A stretch of DNA of 64,000 nucleotides from Macrothele yani (Eukaryota > Arthropoda > Arachnida > Araneae > Macrothelidae): the NCBI GenBank assembly GCA_039090855.1, contig CM076996.1:48388469-48452468 (forward strand), in the 5' to 3' direction. Below are positions 34,561 to 44,359 of this stretch, in pieces. The position numbers were made by a program, and so were the translations under genes. Within the stretch, counting starts at the first letter, position 1; every line of letters starts with the position of its first letter. The notes under the pieces were generated by a model. The model was not told the DNA's origin and ran no database searches. It saw nothing but the letters and a program-made list of their open reading frames with translations.

Positions 34561-35520
34561 TGAGTGGGGTCCGTTGGGAATTTCTGCATTTATTCCTGTG
34601 TTTTGCAAGCAAGATTTCCCCCTCTTCAATACTATTTTTCCCCCGCAGGAAATGTTTGCGTAACGATGCTGAGGAATTTTCTTTCCAAGGGAATAAAAAT
34701 GCTCCTAAGGTCTTAGCGAGGTTCTAACTGACGATGATTTGGTTTCCAAAAATAGTCAGGGGTCAAATGGTTTTCGTGTACTACGTATTCCCTATATATA
34801 TATTTTTAAATTACTTTTACGTTATTTCTTCATGTGTTTTTATATATTTTTTGTATGTTTTGAGGGAGTTTTTCGTGTAGATGTAATGAATTTTCTGGGG
34901 AACTTTTCTTTTTCCTCCATTCAATTTTATTTCAGACCATGAGACGAGGAAATGCTTCTTTAGAAATTATTTCGTTCTTGTTCGCAGTAATTACTGGACA
35001 TAGACTTCATGTTAATTCTGAGTCTTTAACCCCTGCAATAATATTTTCTCGTAATTTTTTCGTATGTTCAAGAACTCTACAGATCTTTCCCAGTTAAAAT
35101 TCTGCTCAAACAATATTTTCGGTCTTTATTTCCTTATAGCTTCCCAATTTCTGATATTTTTCTTCCTCTATCTTTGAAATTTCATTAAACTTCTCAATAG
35201 GTCAGGATTCTTTTCTTGGACAAACTTATGAGTCCTTTTATTCACACTATCTTTTTTTTTTTTTCATTTCATTTCAGCAAACGATTATTTTAGATGCAAC
35301 AAATCGTCAGATTTTGGTTTCCTTATATAGCATATTTTCCAACTTGCTTAAAAATATTCCTCAAAGCTTGCATGTATGTCAAATATACATTTTTTTATTC
35401 TTTCGTAGTTAGCCATACTTTTCGTGGACTGCCTTGACAGGAAAGCATTCAATGTCAAGACATACAATCTAAAACCTTTTTTCTTTCGATAAAATTTGTA
35501 TTCTTTGAGCTGAATATTAG
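34533..35520. repeat. ~1-kb direct repeat, copy 1, left arm
   Basis: It begins GGATCTTTGATTTTGAGGG and ends near AAATTTGTATTCTTTGAGCT. It is repeated in direct orientation at 35746-36735 with few differences. Hydrophobic open frames in both copies (for example 34739-34942) reflect AT-rich sequence and show no domain. Confidence 0.9.
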
Positions 35521-35745
35521 TCCCGCGTGTTCCCTCATTAACCTAATCTCAGTCAGATGCTGAAGGATTTCCTTTTGCTTGTCAGCATATTGACATAAGA
35601 TTAGTCACATTTTCCCTTTGTTCGTTGTTGTGAATAGTTAGAAAGATTACAAAGTTTAAAGTAGTCTATGACTAAAAGGATGCTATTTACAGCCTAACGT
35701 GCTGCGGTATTGACTTTAGATAATTGTCCTTCTTGTTTCTTCTGG

Positions 35746-36735
35746 ATCTTTGATTTTGAGGGATGGCAACGACTGAGTGGGGTCCGTTGGGAGTTTTTGC
35801 ATTTATTCCTGTGGTTTGCAAGCAAGATTCCCCCCACCCCCTCTTCAATACTATTTTTCCCCCGGAGAAATTTTTACGTAACGATGCTGGGAATTTTCTT
35901 TCCAAGGGAATAAAAATGCTCCTAAGGTCTTAGCGAGGTTCTAACTCACGATGATTTGGTTTCCAAAAATAGTCAGGGGGTCAAATGGTTTTCGTGTACT
36001 ACGTATTCCCTATATATATATTTTTAAATTACTTTTACGTTATTTCTTCATGTGTTTTTATATATTTTTTGTATGTTTTGAGGGAGTTTTTTCGTGTAGA
36101 TGTAATGAATTTTCTGGGGAACTTTTCTTTTTCCTCCATTCAATTTTATTTCAGACCATGAGACGAGGAAATGCTTCTTTAGAAATTATTTCGTTCTTGT
36201 TCGCAGTAATTACTGGACATAGACTTCATGTTAATTCTGAGTCTTTCACCCCTGCAATAATATTTTCTCGTAATTTTTTCGTATGTTCAAGAACTCTACA
36301 GATCTTTCCCAGTTAAAATTCTGCTCAAACAATATTTTCGGTCTTTATTTCCTTATAGCTTCCCAATTTCCGATATTTTTCTTCCTCTATCTTTGAAATT
36401 TCATTAAACTTCTCAATAGGTCAGGATTCTTTTTTCTTGAACAAACTTATGAGGCCTTTTATTCAGACTATCTTTTTTTTTCCATTTCATTTCAGCAAAC
36501 GATTATTTTAGATGCAACAAATCGTCAGATTTTGGTTTCCTTATATAGCATATTTTCCAACTAGCTTAAAAATATTCCTCAAAGCTTGCATGTATGTCAA
36601 ATATACATTTTTTTATTCTTTCGTAGTTAGCCATACTTTTCGTGGACTGCCTCGACAGGAAAGCATTCAATGTCAAGACATACAATCTAAAACCTTTTTC
36701 TTTCGATAAAATTTGTATTCTTTGGGCTGAATATT
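35746..36735. repeat. ~1-kb direct repeat, copy 2, left arm
   Basis: This is the second copy of the block at 34533-35520, separated from it by about 225 bp. Both copies are mirrored in the right arm (about 45003-45992 and 46218-47207), so the duplication preceded formation of the palindrome or was spread by correction between arms. Confidence 0.9.
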
Positions 36736-36739
36736 TTTT

Positions 36740-37381
36740 CTGTCTCGTCCGAAAAAAACATTCATTCTAGAGGCAAAGCGACTAATTCCGTTCTTCCCAT
36801 AAACATTATTTTTTTATTATATTTGATATTCAGAGTTGTATACATTTACTATCCAAAAAAGAGATATATTTAATGTAAAGGTATATTCTTCCAAGCTGGG
36901 GAAATATATGTATATCTTAGTTCATTTCCAGTTAAAGGAAATGCATCTTTATATTTCAATATGAAAAGAAGCCCTATAAGTGAAAGCTCAACCTAAAGAC
37001 GGATAGATTGTTCACACTCTCTCTACTCTATGACATTTCTTTACTGAATATACCATGGCCTTTTTTCATGAACTGCTTTAAAATCTTCGTTCTCACTTTA
37101 CTATTGTCAGATTCCATGTCCCTCCAGTTCTTTACTGAGAAACAGAAGCATTTATTCAATTTTAATTTATTAAGAGAGTAGAACTCTTTTAGGCTTTCGA
37201 AGTACTTTCAAGTCTTTCATTACGAAAATTTTCATTGTCATGAAAGAAGCCATAATCGAGATGATTTACTATCGTTTCAATGAAAGTGTTTACGCATTCA
37301 TTGCTATGATGTCAGATTTCATTTTCTTATACTTCGAACAGAAATGAGTTTGAATCATTCGTCGAGAAAACATTTCTTTCA

Positions 37382-37412
<31 letters not shown>

Positions 37413-37858
37413 GCCTCCGAATCAAACGAACTCAAAAATAAGAGACGCACTTTAATATTTTTTTTCCTCTTATGAGAGGAATACGGGAATATGATACCAA
37501 AATTAAAGAATAAAGAATATCGACTTTCCTCTCAACACCGTACATCTACGTTTTTTTTTTTTTTTATTTTCAATAAGCTATTTCTATATTTTTACAACTG
37601 AATAGAATTATTTATTGAAAAAGTCTAAGTAAGACGAAAAATGGTTTTGTTGATTGCCTAAGAGGATGATTTTGGAAATTTTCGTTTTCTGGTAATTGTA
37701 AAAATCTCATAGAATAACATGGGAAAACTAGCATGCATAAAAGACTGTTTTGGATCGAGTAAATTGAAAGAATTTTACAAAGTTCATTTCAGAAAAGTAC
37801 ATTCCTTCCTAGTGTCAAAAACGAATCACTTCGTTTTTTCTAAGATACACTTTGGAAT
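36740..37858. other. AT-rich interior of the left arm
   Basis: No gene is visible. It contains a TA microsatellite at 37381-37404 and several T runs. The mirror is 43880-44998 in the right arm. Confidence 0.6.
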
Positions 37859-38540
37859 CTTATAAAAGTGCATAGGGTCAAAAACGATTTTGATGATTTT
37901 ACTAAGATGACAGATTTCGGATTTCTTGTGATAGAAAATACAGTGAATTTCCCATTGAATAACATGGGAAACTGCGAAATTTAAGAACCACGTTTTCGTT
38001 CAAGTAAAATATTTTAAAAGTCTTTTTTCGAATCAGTTGAAAACAGACAGGGTGTGTTTCTGAACAGTTCATTATTTCCTAAAATCAAAACGAATCACTT
38101 CGTTTATTTTTTTTTTTTCCTAATGTGCGTTTCTGAAAGAAGTAAAAATAGTTTAGGTAGAAAATTGGAAATATATTTTTATGAATCCTAGACTGTTTAT
38201 TTACGTATAGCTAGAGGGGTCTTCAGTGAGAGCACTTATTCTCTTTTCAAACTAAGAGAATGAAGTGTAGTCAGTTTGAAAAAAATTCAAACTCCCTAAA
38301 TTTAGCCTTTTGTCCTGGTTTCGACTCAATACTGTAAAGCATTGCTCTCAGACCAGTTGAATTCCTGGCCCTTAATGAAATACATTAAGCCTTTCCCTTA
38401 AAAATAAGCAATCTCTTCTTCAATACCAGATCCCCAATAAATTTCTTTAAGAGTTATTCATTCACACTTTTACTTTTAAAAACTTGAAATTCATTATTAT
38501 TTAACTCATTACAAAAAATGAAACTCATTCATACAGAAAA
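37859..38540. repeat. ~690-bp direct repeat flanking the gene, outer copy, left arm
   Basis: It starts CTTATAAAAGTGCAT and runs through TTTACTAAGATGACAGATTT, CAGTGAATTTCCCATTGAAT, AGGGGTCTTCAGTGAGAGCA and AGACCAGTTGAATTCCTGGC. The second copy is at 40011-40700. The PC4-like gene lies exactly between the two. Confidence 0.88.
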
Positions 38541-38561
38541 AATATAAATGAATAAAAATAA

Positions 38562-38594
38562 ATAAAGCAGTCCTAAAAAAGGACTGTTTTTCTG
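38562..38594. other. Stem-loop after the PC4-like gene, left arm
   Basis: CAGTCC and GGACTG, separated by seven bases, form a six-base stem extended by A and T runs, about 110 bp beyond the stop codon of the minus-strand gene. The mirror is near 43150-43175, where TTTATTTATTTT follows. It could take part in 3'-end formation, but that is only positional inference. Confidence 0.4.
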
Positions 38595-38698
38595 GGTCCC
38601 CTTCATACAGCTGCTCCATGGTCGGTATAAGGAATTTTTTTTTTACCTGCTAATATCTCAGCACATTGACTTCACAGTCTCTAGCAAGTTCTTTACAA

Positions 38699-39556
38699 TT
38701 ATGCTTTCCAAGAACGCTTTGGACGGGACATGGTCTCCAGTGACTGCAACAAAGATTCTGCTAGAATCTTGGGGTTAAGCAATGCAACGGCATCATCGAA
38801 ATACTTTTGCCACTTGGATTCGGGGGTGGCATATGCACAGCTGTGGGTCGTGATGTTTGCGAATATGCGATTTGGGGGTTGGTGGCACTCCATACAATAA
38901 TATAAGTTATTGACATGTTCCTGAAGGCGATCCCTTACCATGTCAGCAAGCATGATGAAAAACTCTTCATCTGAGATGGAAGCAACAGGGGAAGAAGTCC
39001 TTGGATGGTGCAAAACAGCCTTTCTAAAGACAGGTCCAAATAGTAGTTGAGTAATGCTGTCCCATATTTTTCCACATTGATCAATAAGAGTTCCAAATTG
39101 TTGACAAGTCAGCTTTATCGGAACAGGATTCAATCGACGAAAACCATGAATTCTGGGGGAAAGCACTTCTAACGTGTAACTGCCAGAAACATCTAAGAGG
39201 GAAGGACAGCAGGAAACAATAAGTTCACGATTAATCAAGATGTCACAATTCATGCCTTGAATCCAGTGTGATTTTCCCATGAATTTTCGGAACGTTGAAG
39301 CTGACATTGTTATTCCATTCTTAGAAGGGTAGAAAGATTCCCCATCTTTCCTATAACTTCGAATATGAACTCGGACCGTGTTGTTAAAATCGCATACTTT
39401 TGCAAATGTGTTTTCACCTAAATGAAAATGATGAGGTGCAAGATTTTTCATAGAAATTCTTGGGAGGATAACTTCTCCACACGATTTGGGCTTTAAGGGA
39501 ACGGACTCACATACCTTCTTAGCGAGAGTAGCAGAAATTTCAGCACTTTGCTTCAT
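38699..39556 (-). pseudogene. PC4-like domain protein, left-arm copy with frameshifted end
   Basis: The first in-frame ATG is at 39556; the frame is open further upstream to 39628 without another ATG. The product would have 285 residues and matches the right-arm protein except for two places. One is Val for Ala in LLDVSGSY. The other is a lost T in the run after GCAGAATC, which replaces the last ~35 residues by LLQSLETMSRPKRSWKA. The PC4-like segment (about residues 44-93) and the CxxC...HxC cluster are intact, so a shortened product might still fold. The gene is transcribed from the centre toward the left end. I call it a pseudogene because its C-terminus has diverged by frameshift, but the domain could still be made. 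Confidence 0.65.
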
Positions 39557-39971
39557 CGTGGAAATGGAATCGGTAGCACTCAAAGCAACAGACAAAAATG
39601 AAGTGACTCGTTTGAAGACTAAAGACAAACTGAAGGAACAGCTCTTATTCTAAGTCAAAACTGAGAAGAGGTTGGAGTTCGTCACTTGTTTACTGCTTGA
39701 GAGGGAAAGAGCAGAGTCATGGGGTTTAAGAACACTCGGTTATCTTCTTTCTAAAGGTCAAATTCAATCTAATGTTTGGAGCATTCTTTTGACGAGGCAG
39801 ACCATGACTCCAATACGAATTAGTTGGTGGCAGGATCTGTAGTAAAGTTCCAGATCTCAAAGATAAGGAAACTGGTTTAAACCCGTTTCGCTTGAAAACA
39901 AAAGTCTCTTTCCTGTCAGAGAGATACTGATGTAATACAAGACAAAGGATCTAATTCAGCTTCGTCATCAC

Positions 39972-39996
39972 GGTGATAACCGATTTGGTTATCACC
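39972..39996. promoter_or_regulatory. Perfect 10-bp hairpin upstream of the gene, left arm
   Basis: GGTGATAACC, loop GATTT, GGTTATCACC. It lies about 345-415 bp upstream of the left-arm gene start and just outside the inner direct repeat. The mirror copy is at 41743-41767. Its perfect symmetry in an AT-rich region suggests a protein-binding or replication-related site, which is inference. Confidence 0.45.
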
Positions 39997-40010
39997 ATTT
40001 CTTATAAAAG

Positions 40011-40700
40011 TGCATGGGGATCAAAAAACGATTTTGATGATTTTACTAAGATGACAGATTTCGGATTTCTTATGATAGAAAATACAGTGAATTTCCCATT
40101 GAATAACATGGGAAACTACGACATTTAAGAAGCACGTTTTCGTTCAAGTAAAATATTTTAAAAGGTAATCAGTTGAAAACAGACAGGGTGTGTTTCTGAA
40201 CAGATCATTATTTCCTAAAATCAAAACGAGTCACTTCGTTTTTTCCTAACGTACGTTTCTGAAAGAAGTAAAAATAGTTTAGCTAGAAAATTGGAAAGAA
40301 TTTTTTATGAATCCTAGACTGTTTATTTTTTTATAACTAGAGGGGTCGTCAGTGAGAGCACTTATTCTCTTTACAAACTAAGAGAATGAAGTGTAGTCAG
40401 TTTGAAAAAATTTCAAACTCCCCTAAATTTAGCCTTTTGTCCTGGTTTCGACTCAATACTGTAAAGCATTGCTCTCAGACCAGTTGAATTCCTGGCCCTT
40501 AATGAAATACATTAAGCCTTTCCCTTAAAAATAAGCAATCTCTTCTTCAATACCAGACCCCCAATAAATTTCTTTAAGAGTTATTAATTCATCCTTTTAC
40601 TTTTAAAACTTGAAATTCATTATTATTTAACTCCTTATAAAAATGAAACACATTCACCCTTTTACTTTAAAAACTTGAAATAACTTCATACAAAAATGAA
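40011..40700. repeat. ~690-bp direct repeat flanking the gene, inner copy, left arm
   Basis: It is homologous to 37859-38540 in the same orientation, with small indels. Its inner end has an extra duplication of a short AT-rich segment containing AAATGAAACACATTCAC. Confidence 0.88.
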
Positions 40701-40827
40701 ACCCATTCACTTTTTTACTTTTAAAATTATAGAAAAATAGATGATACAGAACATAGGTTCACTTTCTCATTCACACTCATGCATACACTAAACAAAATTA
40801 AATAGTACTATTTGAGCTGCATGGAGG

Positions 40828-40909
40828 TGTCAAGATGGGTGGGAAAAACCTCCATCTATCATTCAATTGGACTAAAACTGTTGAAGGATGTGAGCTATTC
40901 TCACTAGCT
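40828..40909. other. 82-bp unique spacer at the centre of the palindrome
   Basis: This is the only stretch of the element without a mirror copy. It contains short internal pairings (GGAGG at the arm edge with CCTCC near 40850, and GAGCTA near 40892 with TAGCTC near 40905). The two arms meet it with CATGGAGG and CCTCCATG. No coding potential. Confidence 0.9.
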
Positions 40910-41742
40910 CCTCCATGCAGCTCAAATAGTACTATTTAATTTTGTTTAGTGTATGCATGAGTGTGAATGAGAAAGTGAACCTATGTTCTGTATCATCTAT
41001 TTTTCTATAATTTTAAAAGTAAAAAAGTGAATGGGTTTCATTTTTGTATGAAGTTATTTCAAGTTTTTTAAAGTAAAAGGGTGAATGTGTTTCATTTTTA
41101 TAAGGAGTTAAATAATAATGAATTTCAAGTTTTAAAAGTAAAAGGATGAATTAATAACTCTTAAAGAAATTTATTGGGGGTCTGGTATTGAAGAAGAGAT
41201 TGCTTATTTTTAAGGGAAAGGCTTAATGTATTTCATTAAGGGCCAGGAATTCAACTGGTCTGAGAGCAATGCTTTACAGTATTGAGTCGAAACCAGGACA
41301 AAAGGCTAAATTTAGGGGAGTTTGAAATTTTTTTCAAACTGACTACACTTCATTCTCTTAGTTTGTAAAGAGAATAAGTGCTCTCACTGACGACCCCTCT
41401 AGTTATAAAAAAATAAACAGTCTAGGATTCATAAAAAATTCTTTCCAATTTTCTAGCTAAACTATTTTTACTTCTTTCAGAAACGTACGTTAGGAAAAAA
41501 CGAAGTGACTCGTTTTGATTTTAGGAAATAATGATCTGTTCAGAAACACACCCTGTCTGTTTTCAACTGATTACCTTTTAAAATATTTTACTTGAACGAA
41601 AACGTGCTTCTTAAATTTCGTAGTTTCCCATGTTATTCAATGGGAAATTCACTGTATTTTCTATCATAAGAAATCCGAAATCTGTCATCTTAGTAAAATC
41701 ATCAAAATCGTTTTTTGATCCCCATGCACTTTTATAAGAAAT

Positions 41743-41767
41743 GGTGATAACCAAATCGGTTATCACC
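41743..41767. promoter_or_regulatory. Perfect 10-bp hairpin upstream of the gene, right arm
   Basis: GGTGATAACC, loop AAATC, GGTTATCACC, the mirror of 39972-39996. Both copies have kept the stem perfect. Confidence 0.45.
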
Positions 41768-42182
41768 GTGATGACGAAGCTGAATTAGATCCTTTGTCTT
41801 GTATTACATCAGTATCTCTCTGACAGGAAAGAGACTTTTGTTTTCAAGCGAAACGGGTTTAAACCAGTTTCCTTATCTTTGAGATCTGGAACTTTACTAC
41901 AGATCCTGCCACCAACTAATTCGTATTGGAGTCATGGTCTGCCTCGTCAAAAGAATGCTCCAAACATTAGATTGAATTTGACCTTTAGAAAGAAGATAAC
42001 CGAGTGTTCTTAAACCCCATGACTCTGCTCTTTCCCTCTCAAGCAGTAAACAAGTGACGAACTCCAACCTCTTCTCAGTTTTGACTTAGAATAAGAGCTG
42101 TTCCTTCAGTTTGTCTTTAGTCTTCAAACGAGTCACTTCATTTTTGTCTGTTGCTTTGAGTGCTACCGATTCCATTTCCACG

Positions 42183-43082
42183 ATGAAGCAAAGTGCTGAA
42201 ATTTCTGCTACTCTCGCTAAGAAGGTATGTGAGTCCGTTCCCTTAAAGCCCAAATCGTGTGGAGAAGTTATCCTCCCAAGAATTTCTATGAAAAATCTTG
42301 CACCTCATCATTTTCATTTAGGTGAAAACACATTTGCAAAAGTATGCGATTTTAACAACACGGTCCGAGTTCATATTCGAAGTTATAGGAAAGATGGGGA
42401 ATCTTTCTACCCTTCTAAGAATGGAATAACAATGTCAGCTTCAACGTTCCGAAAATTCATGGGAAAATCACACTGGATTCAAGGCATGAATTGTGACATC
42501 TTGATTAATCGTGAACTTATTGTTTCCTGCTGTCCTTCCCTCTTAGATGCTTCTGGCAGTTACACGTTAGAAGTGCTTTCCCCCAGAATTCATGGTTTTC
42601 GTCGATTGAATCCTGTTCCGATAAAGCTGACTTGTCAACAATTTGGAACTCTTATTGATCAATGTGGAAAAATATGGGACAGCATTACTCAACTACTATT
42701 TGGACCTGTCTTTAGAAAGGCTGTTTTGCACCATCCAAGGACTTCTTCCCCTGTTGCTTCCATCTCAGATGAAGAGTTTTTCATCATGCTTGCTGACATG
42801 GTAAGGGATCGCCTTCAGGAACATGTCAATAACTTATATTATTGTATGGAGTGCCACCAACCCCCAAATCGCATATTCGCAAACATCACGACCCACAGCT
42901 GTGCATATGCCACCCCCGAATCCAAGTGGCAAAAGTATTTCGATGATGCCGTTGCATTGCTTAACCCCAAGATTCTAGCAGAATCTTTTGTTGCAGTCAC
43001 TGGAGACCATGTCCCGTCCAAAGCGTTCTTGGAAAGCATAATTGTAAAGAACTTGCTAGAGACTGTGAAGTCAATGTGCTGA
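42183..43082 (+). CDS. PC4/p15-like domain protein of the palindromic element, intact copy
   Basis: An uninterrupted frame of 299 residues starts at the first ATG, MKQSAEISATLAKKVC. The frame extends upstream to a stop at 42087-42089 without another ATG. A possible splice acceptor (TTCCTTCAG near 42109) means an upstream exon cannot be excluded. Residues 44-93 match the pattern of the PC4 (p15) ssDNA-binding domain: FHLGENTFAKVCDF, VRVHIRSYRKDGE, then YPSKNGITMSASTFRKFM, like the IReY...PGKKGI...L pattern of the family. Further on are C221-x2-C224-H225 and H238-x-C240, a possible metal-binding cluster. No catalytic motif is seen. PC4 proteins bind ssDNA and melted duplex in replication and transcription; a role in replicating or transcribing the element is inference. 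It is the only gene-sized frame in the element and lies between two direct repeats. Confidence 0.72.
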   Translation: MKQSAEISATLAKKVCESVPLKPKSCGEVILPRISMKNLAPHHFHLGENTFAKVCDFNNTVRVHIRSYRKDGESFYPSKNGITMSASTFRKFMGKSHWIQGMNCDILINRELIVSCCPSLLDASGSYTLEVLSPRIHGFRRLNPVPIKLTCQQFGTLIDQCGKIWDSITQLLFGPVFRKAVLHHPRTSSPVASISDEEFFIMLADMVRDRLQEHVNNLYYCMECHQPPNRIFANITTHSCAYATPESKWQKYFDDAVALLNPKILAESFVAVTGDHVPSKAFLESIIVKNLLETVKSMC

Positions 43083-44328
43083 GATATTAGCAGGTAAAAA
43101 AAATTCCTTATACCGACCATGGAGCAGCTGTATGAAGGGGACCCAGAAAAACAGTCCTTTTTAGGACTGCTTTATTTATTTTTATTCATTTATATTTTTT
43201 CTGTATGAATGAGTTTCATTTTTTGTAATGAGTTAAATAATAATGAATTTCAAGTTTTTAAAAGTAAAAGTGTGAATGAATAACTCTTAAAGAAATTTAT
43301 TGGGGATCTGGTATTGAAGAAGAGATTGCTTATTTTTAAGGGAAAGGCTTAATGTATTTCATTAAGGGCCAGGAATTCAACTGGTCTGAGAGCAATGCTT
43401 TACAGTATTGAGTCGAAACCAGGACAAAAGGCTAAATTTAGGGGAGTTTGAATTTTTTTTCAAACTGACTACACTTCATTCTCTTAGTTTGAAAAGAGAA
43501 TAAGTGCTCTCACTGAAGACCCTCTAGCTATACGTAAATAAACAGTCTAGGATTCATAAAAATATATTTCCAATTTTCTACCTAAACTATTTTTACTTCT
43601 TTCAGAAACGCACATTAGGAAAAAAAAAATAAACGAAGTGATTCGTTTTGATTTTAGGAAATAATGAACTGTTCAGAAACACACCCTGTCTGTTTTCAAC
43701 TGATTCGAAAAAAGACTTTTAAAATATTTTACTTGAACGAAAACGTGGTTCTTAAATTTCGCAGTTTCCCATGTTATTCAATGGGAAATTCACTGTATTT
43801 TCTATCACAAGAAATCCGAAATCTGTCATCTTAGTAAAATCATCAAAATCGTTTTTGACCCTATGCACTTTTATAAGATTCCAAAGTGTATCTTAGAAAA
43901 AACGAAGTGATTCGTTTTTGACACTAGGAAGGAATGTACTTTTCTGAAATGAACTTTGTAAAATTCTTTCAATTTACTCGATCCAAAACAGTCTTTTATG
44001 CATGCTAGTTTTCCCATGTTATTCTATGAGATTTTTACAATTACCAGAAAACGAAAATTTCCAAAATCATCCTCTTAGGCAATCAACAAAACCATTTTTC
44101 GTCTTACTTAGACTTTTTCAATAAATAATTCTATTCAGTTGTAAAAATATAGAAATAGCTTATTGAAAATAAAAAAAAAAAAAAAAAACGTAGATGTACG
44201 GTGTTGAGAGGAAAGTCGATATTCTTTATTCTTTAATTTTGGTATCATATTCCCGTATTCCTCTCATAAGAGGAAAAAAAAATATTAAAGTGCGTCTCTT
44301 ATTTTTTGAGTTCGTTTGATTCGGAGGC

Positions 44329-44359
<31 letters not shown>

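Larger units (their letters stand above)
33597..40827 (+). repeat. Left arm of the giant inverted repeat
   Basis: This 7231-bp arm mirrors 40910-48148 about a centre near 40868. Arms differ by scattered substitutions and 1-4 bp indels in homopolymers (for example the T run in the gene and A runs near 38580 and 43100). The divergence is low enough to suggest recent formation or ongoing correction between arms, yet real enough to argue against a simple duplicated read. Confidence 0.92.

Noticed and set aside
35951..36316. 121-codon hydrophobic frame (mirrored at 45424-45789) as a membrane protein gene
   Set aside because: It reads AT-rich repeated sequence, has no domain, and is broken in the sister copy of the direct repeat at 34739-34942.
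37381..37404. TA microsatellite as a promoter TATA region
   Set aside because: It is a simple repeat far from any gene start and is mirrored in the other arm.
42111..42182. TTG at 42111 as the start of the PC4-like gene
   Set aside because: Animal genes rarely start at TTG. The first in-frame ATG is at 42183, and the upstream open stretch may instead be intron-exon boundary.
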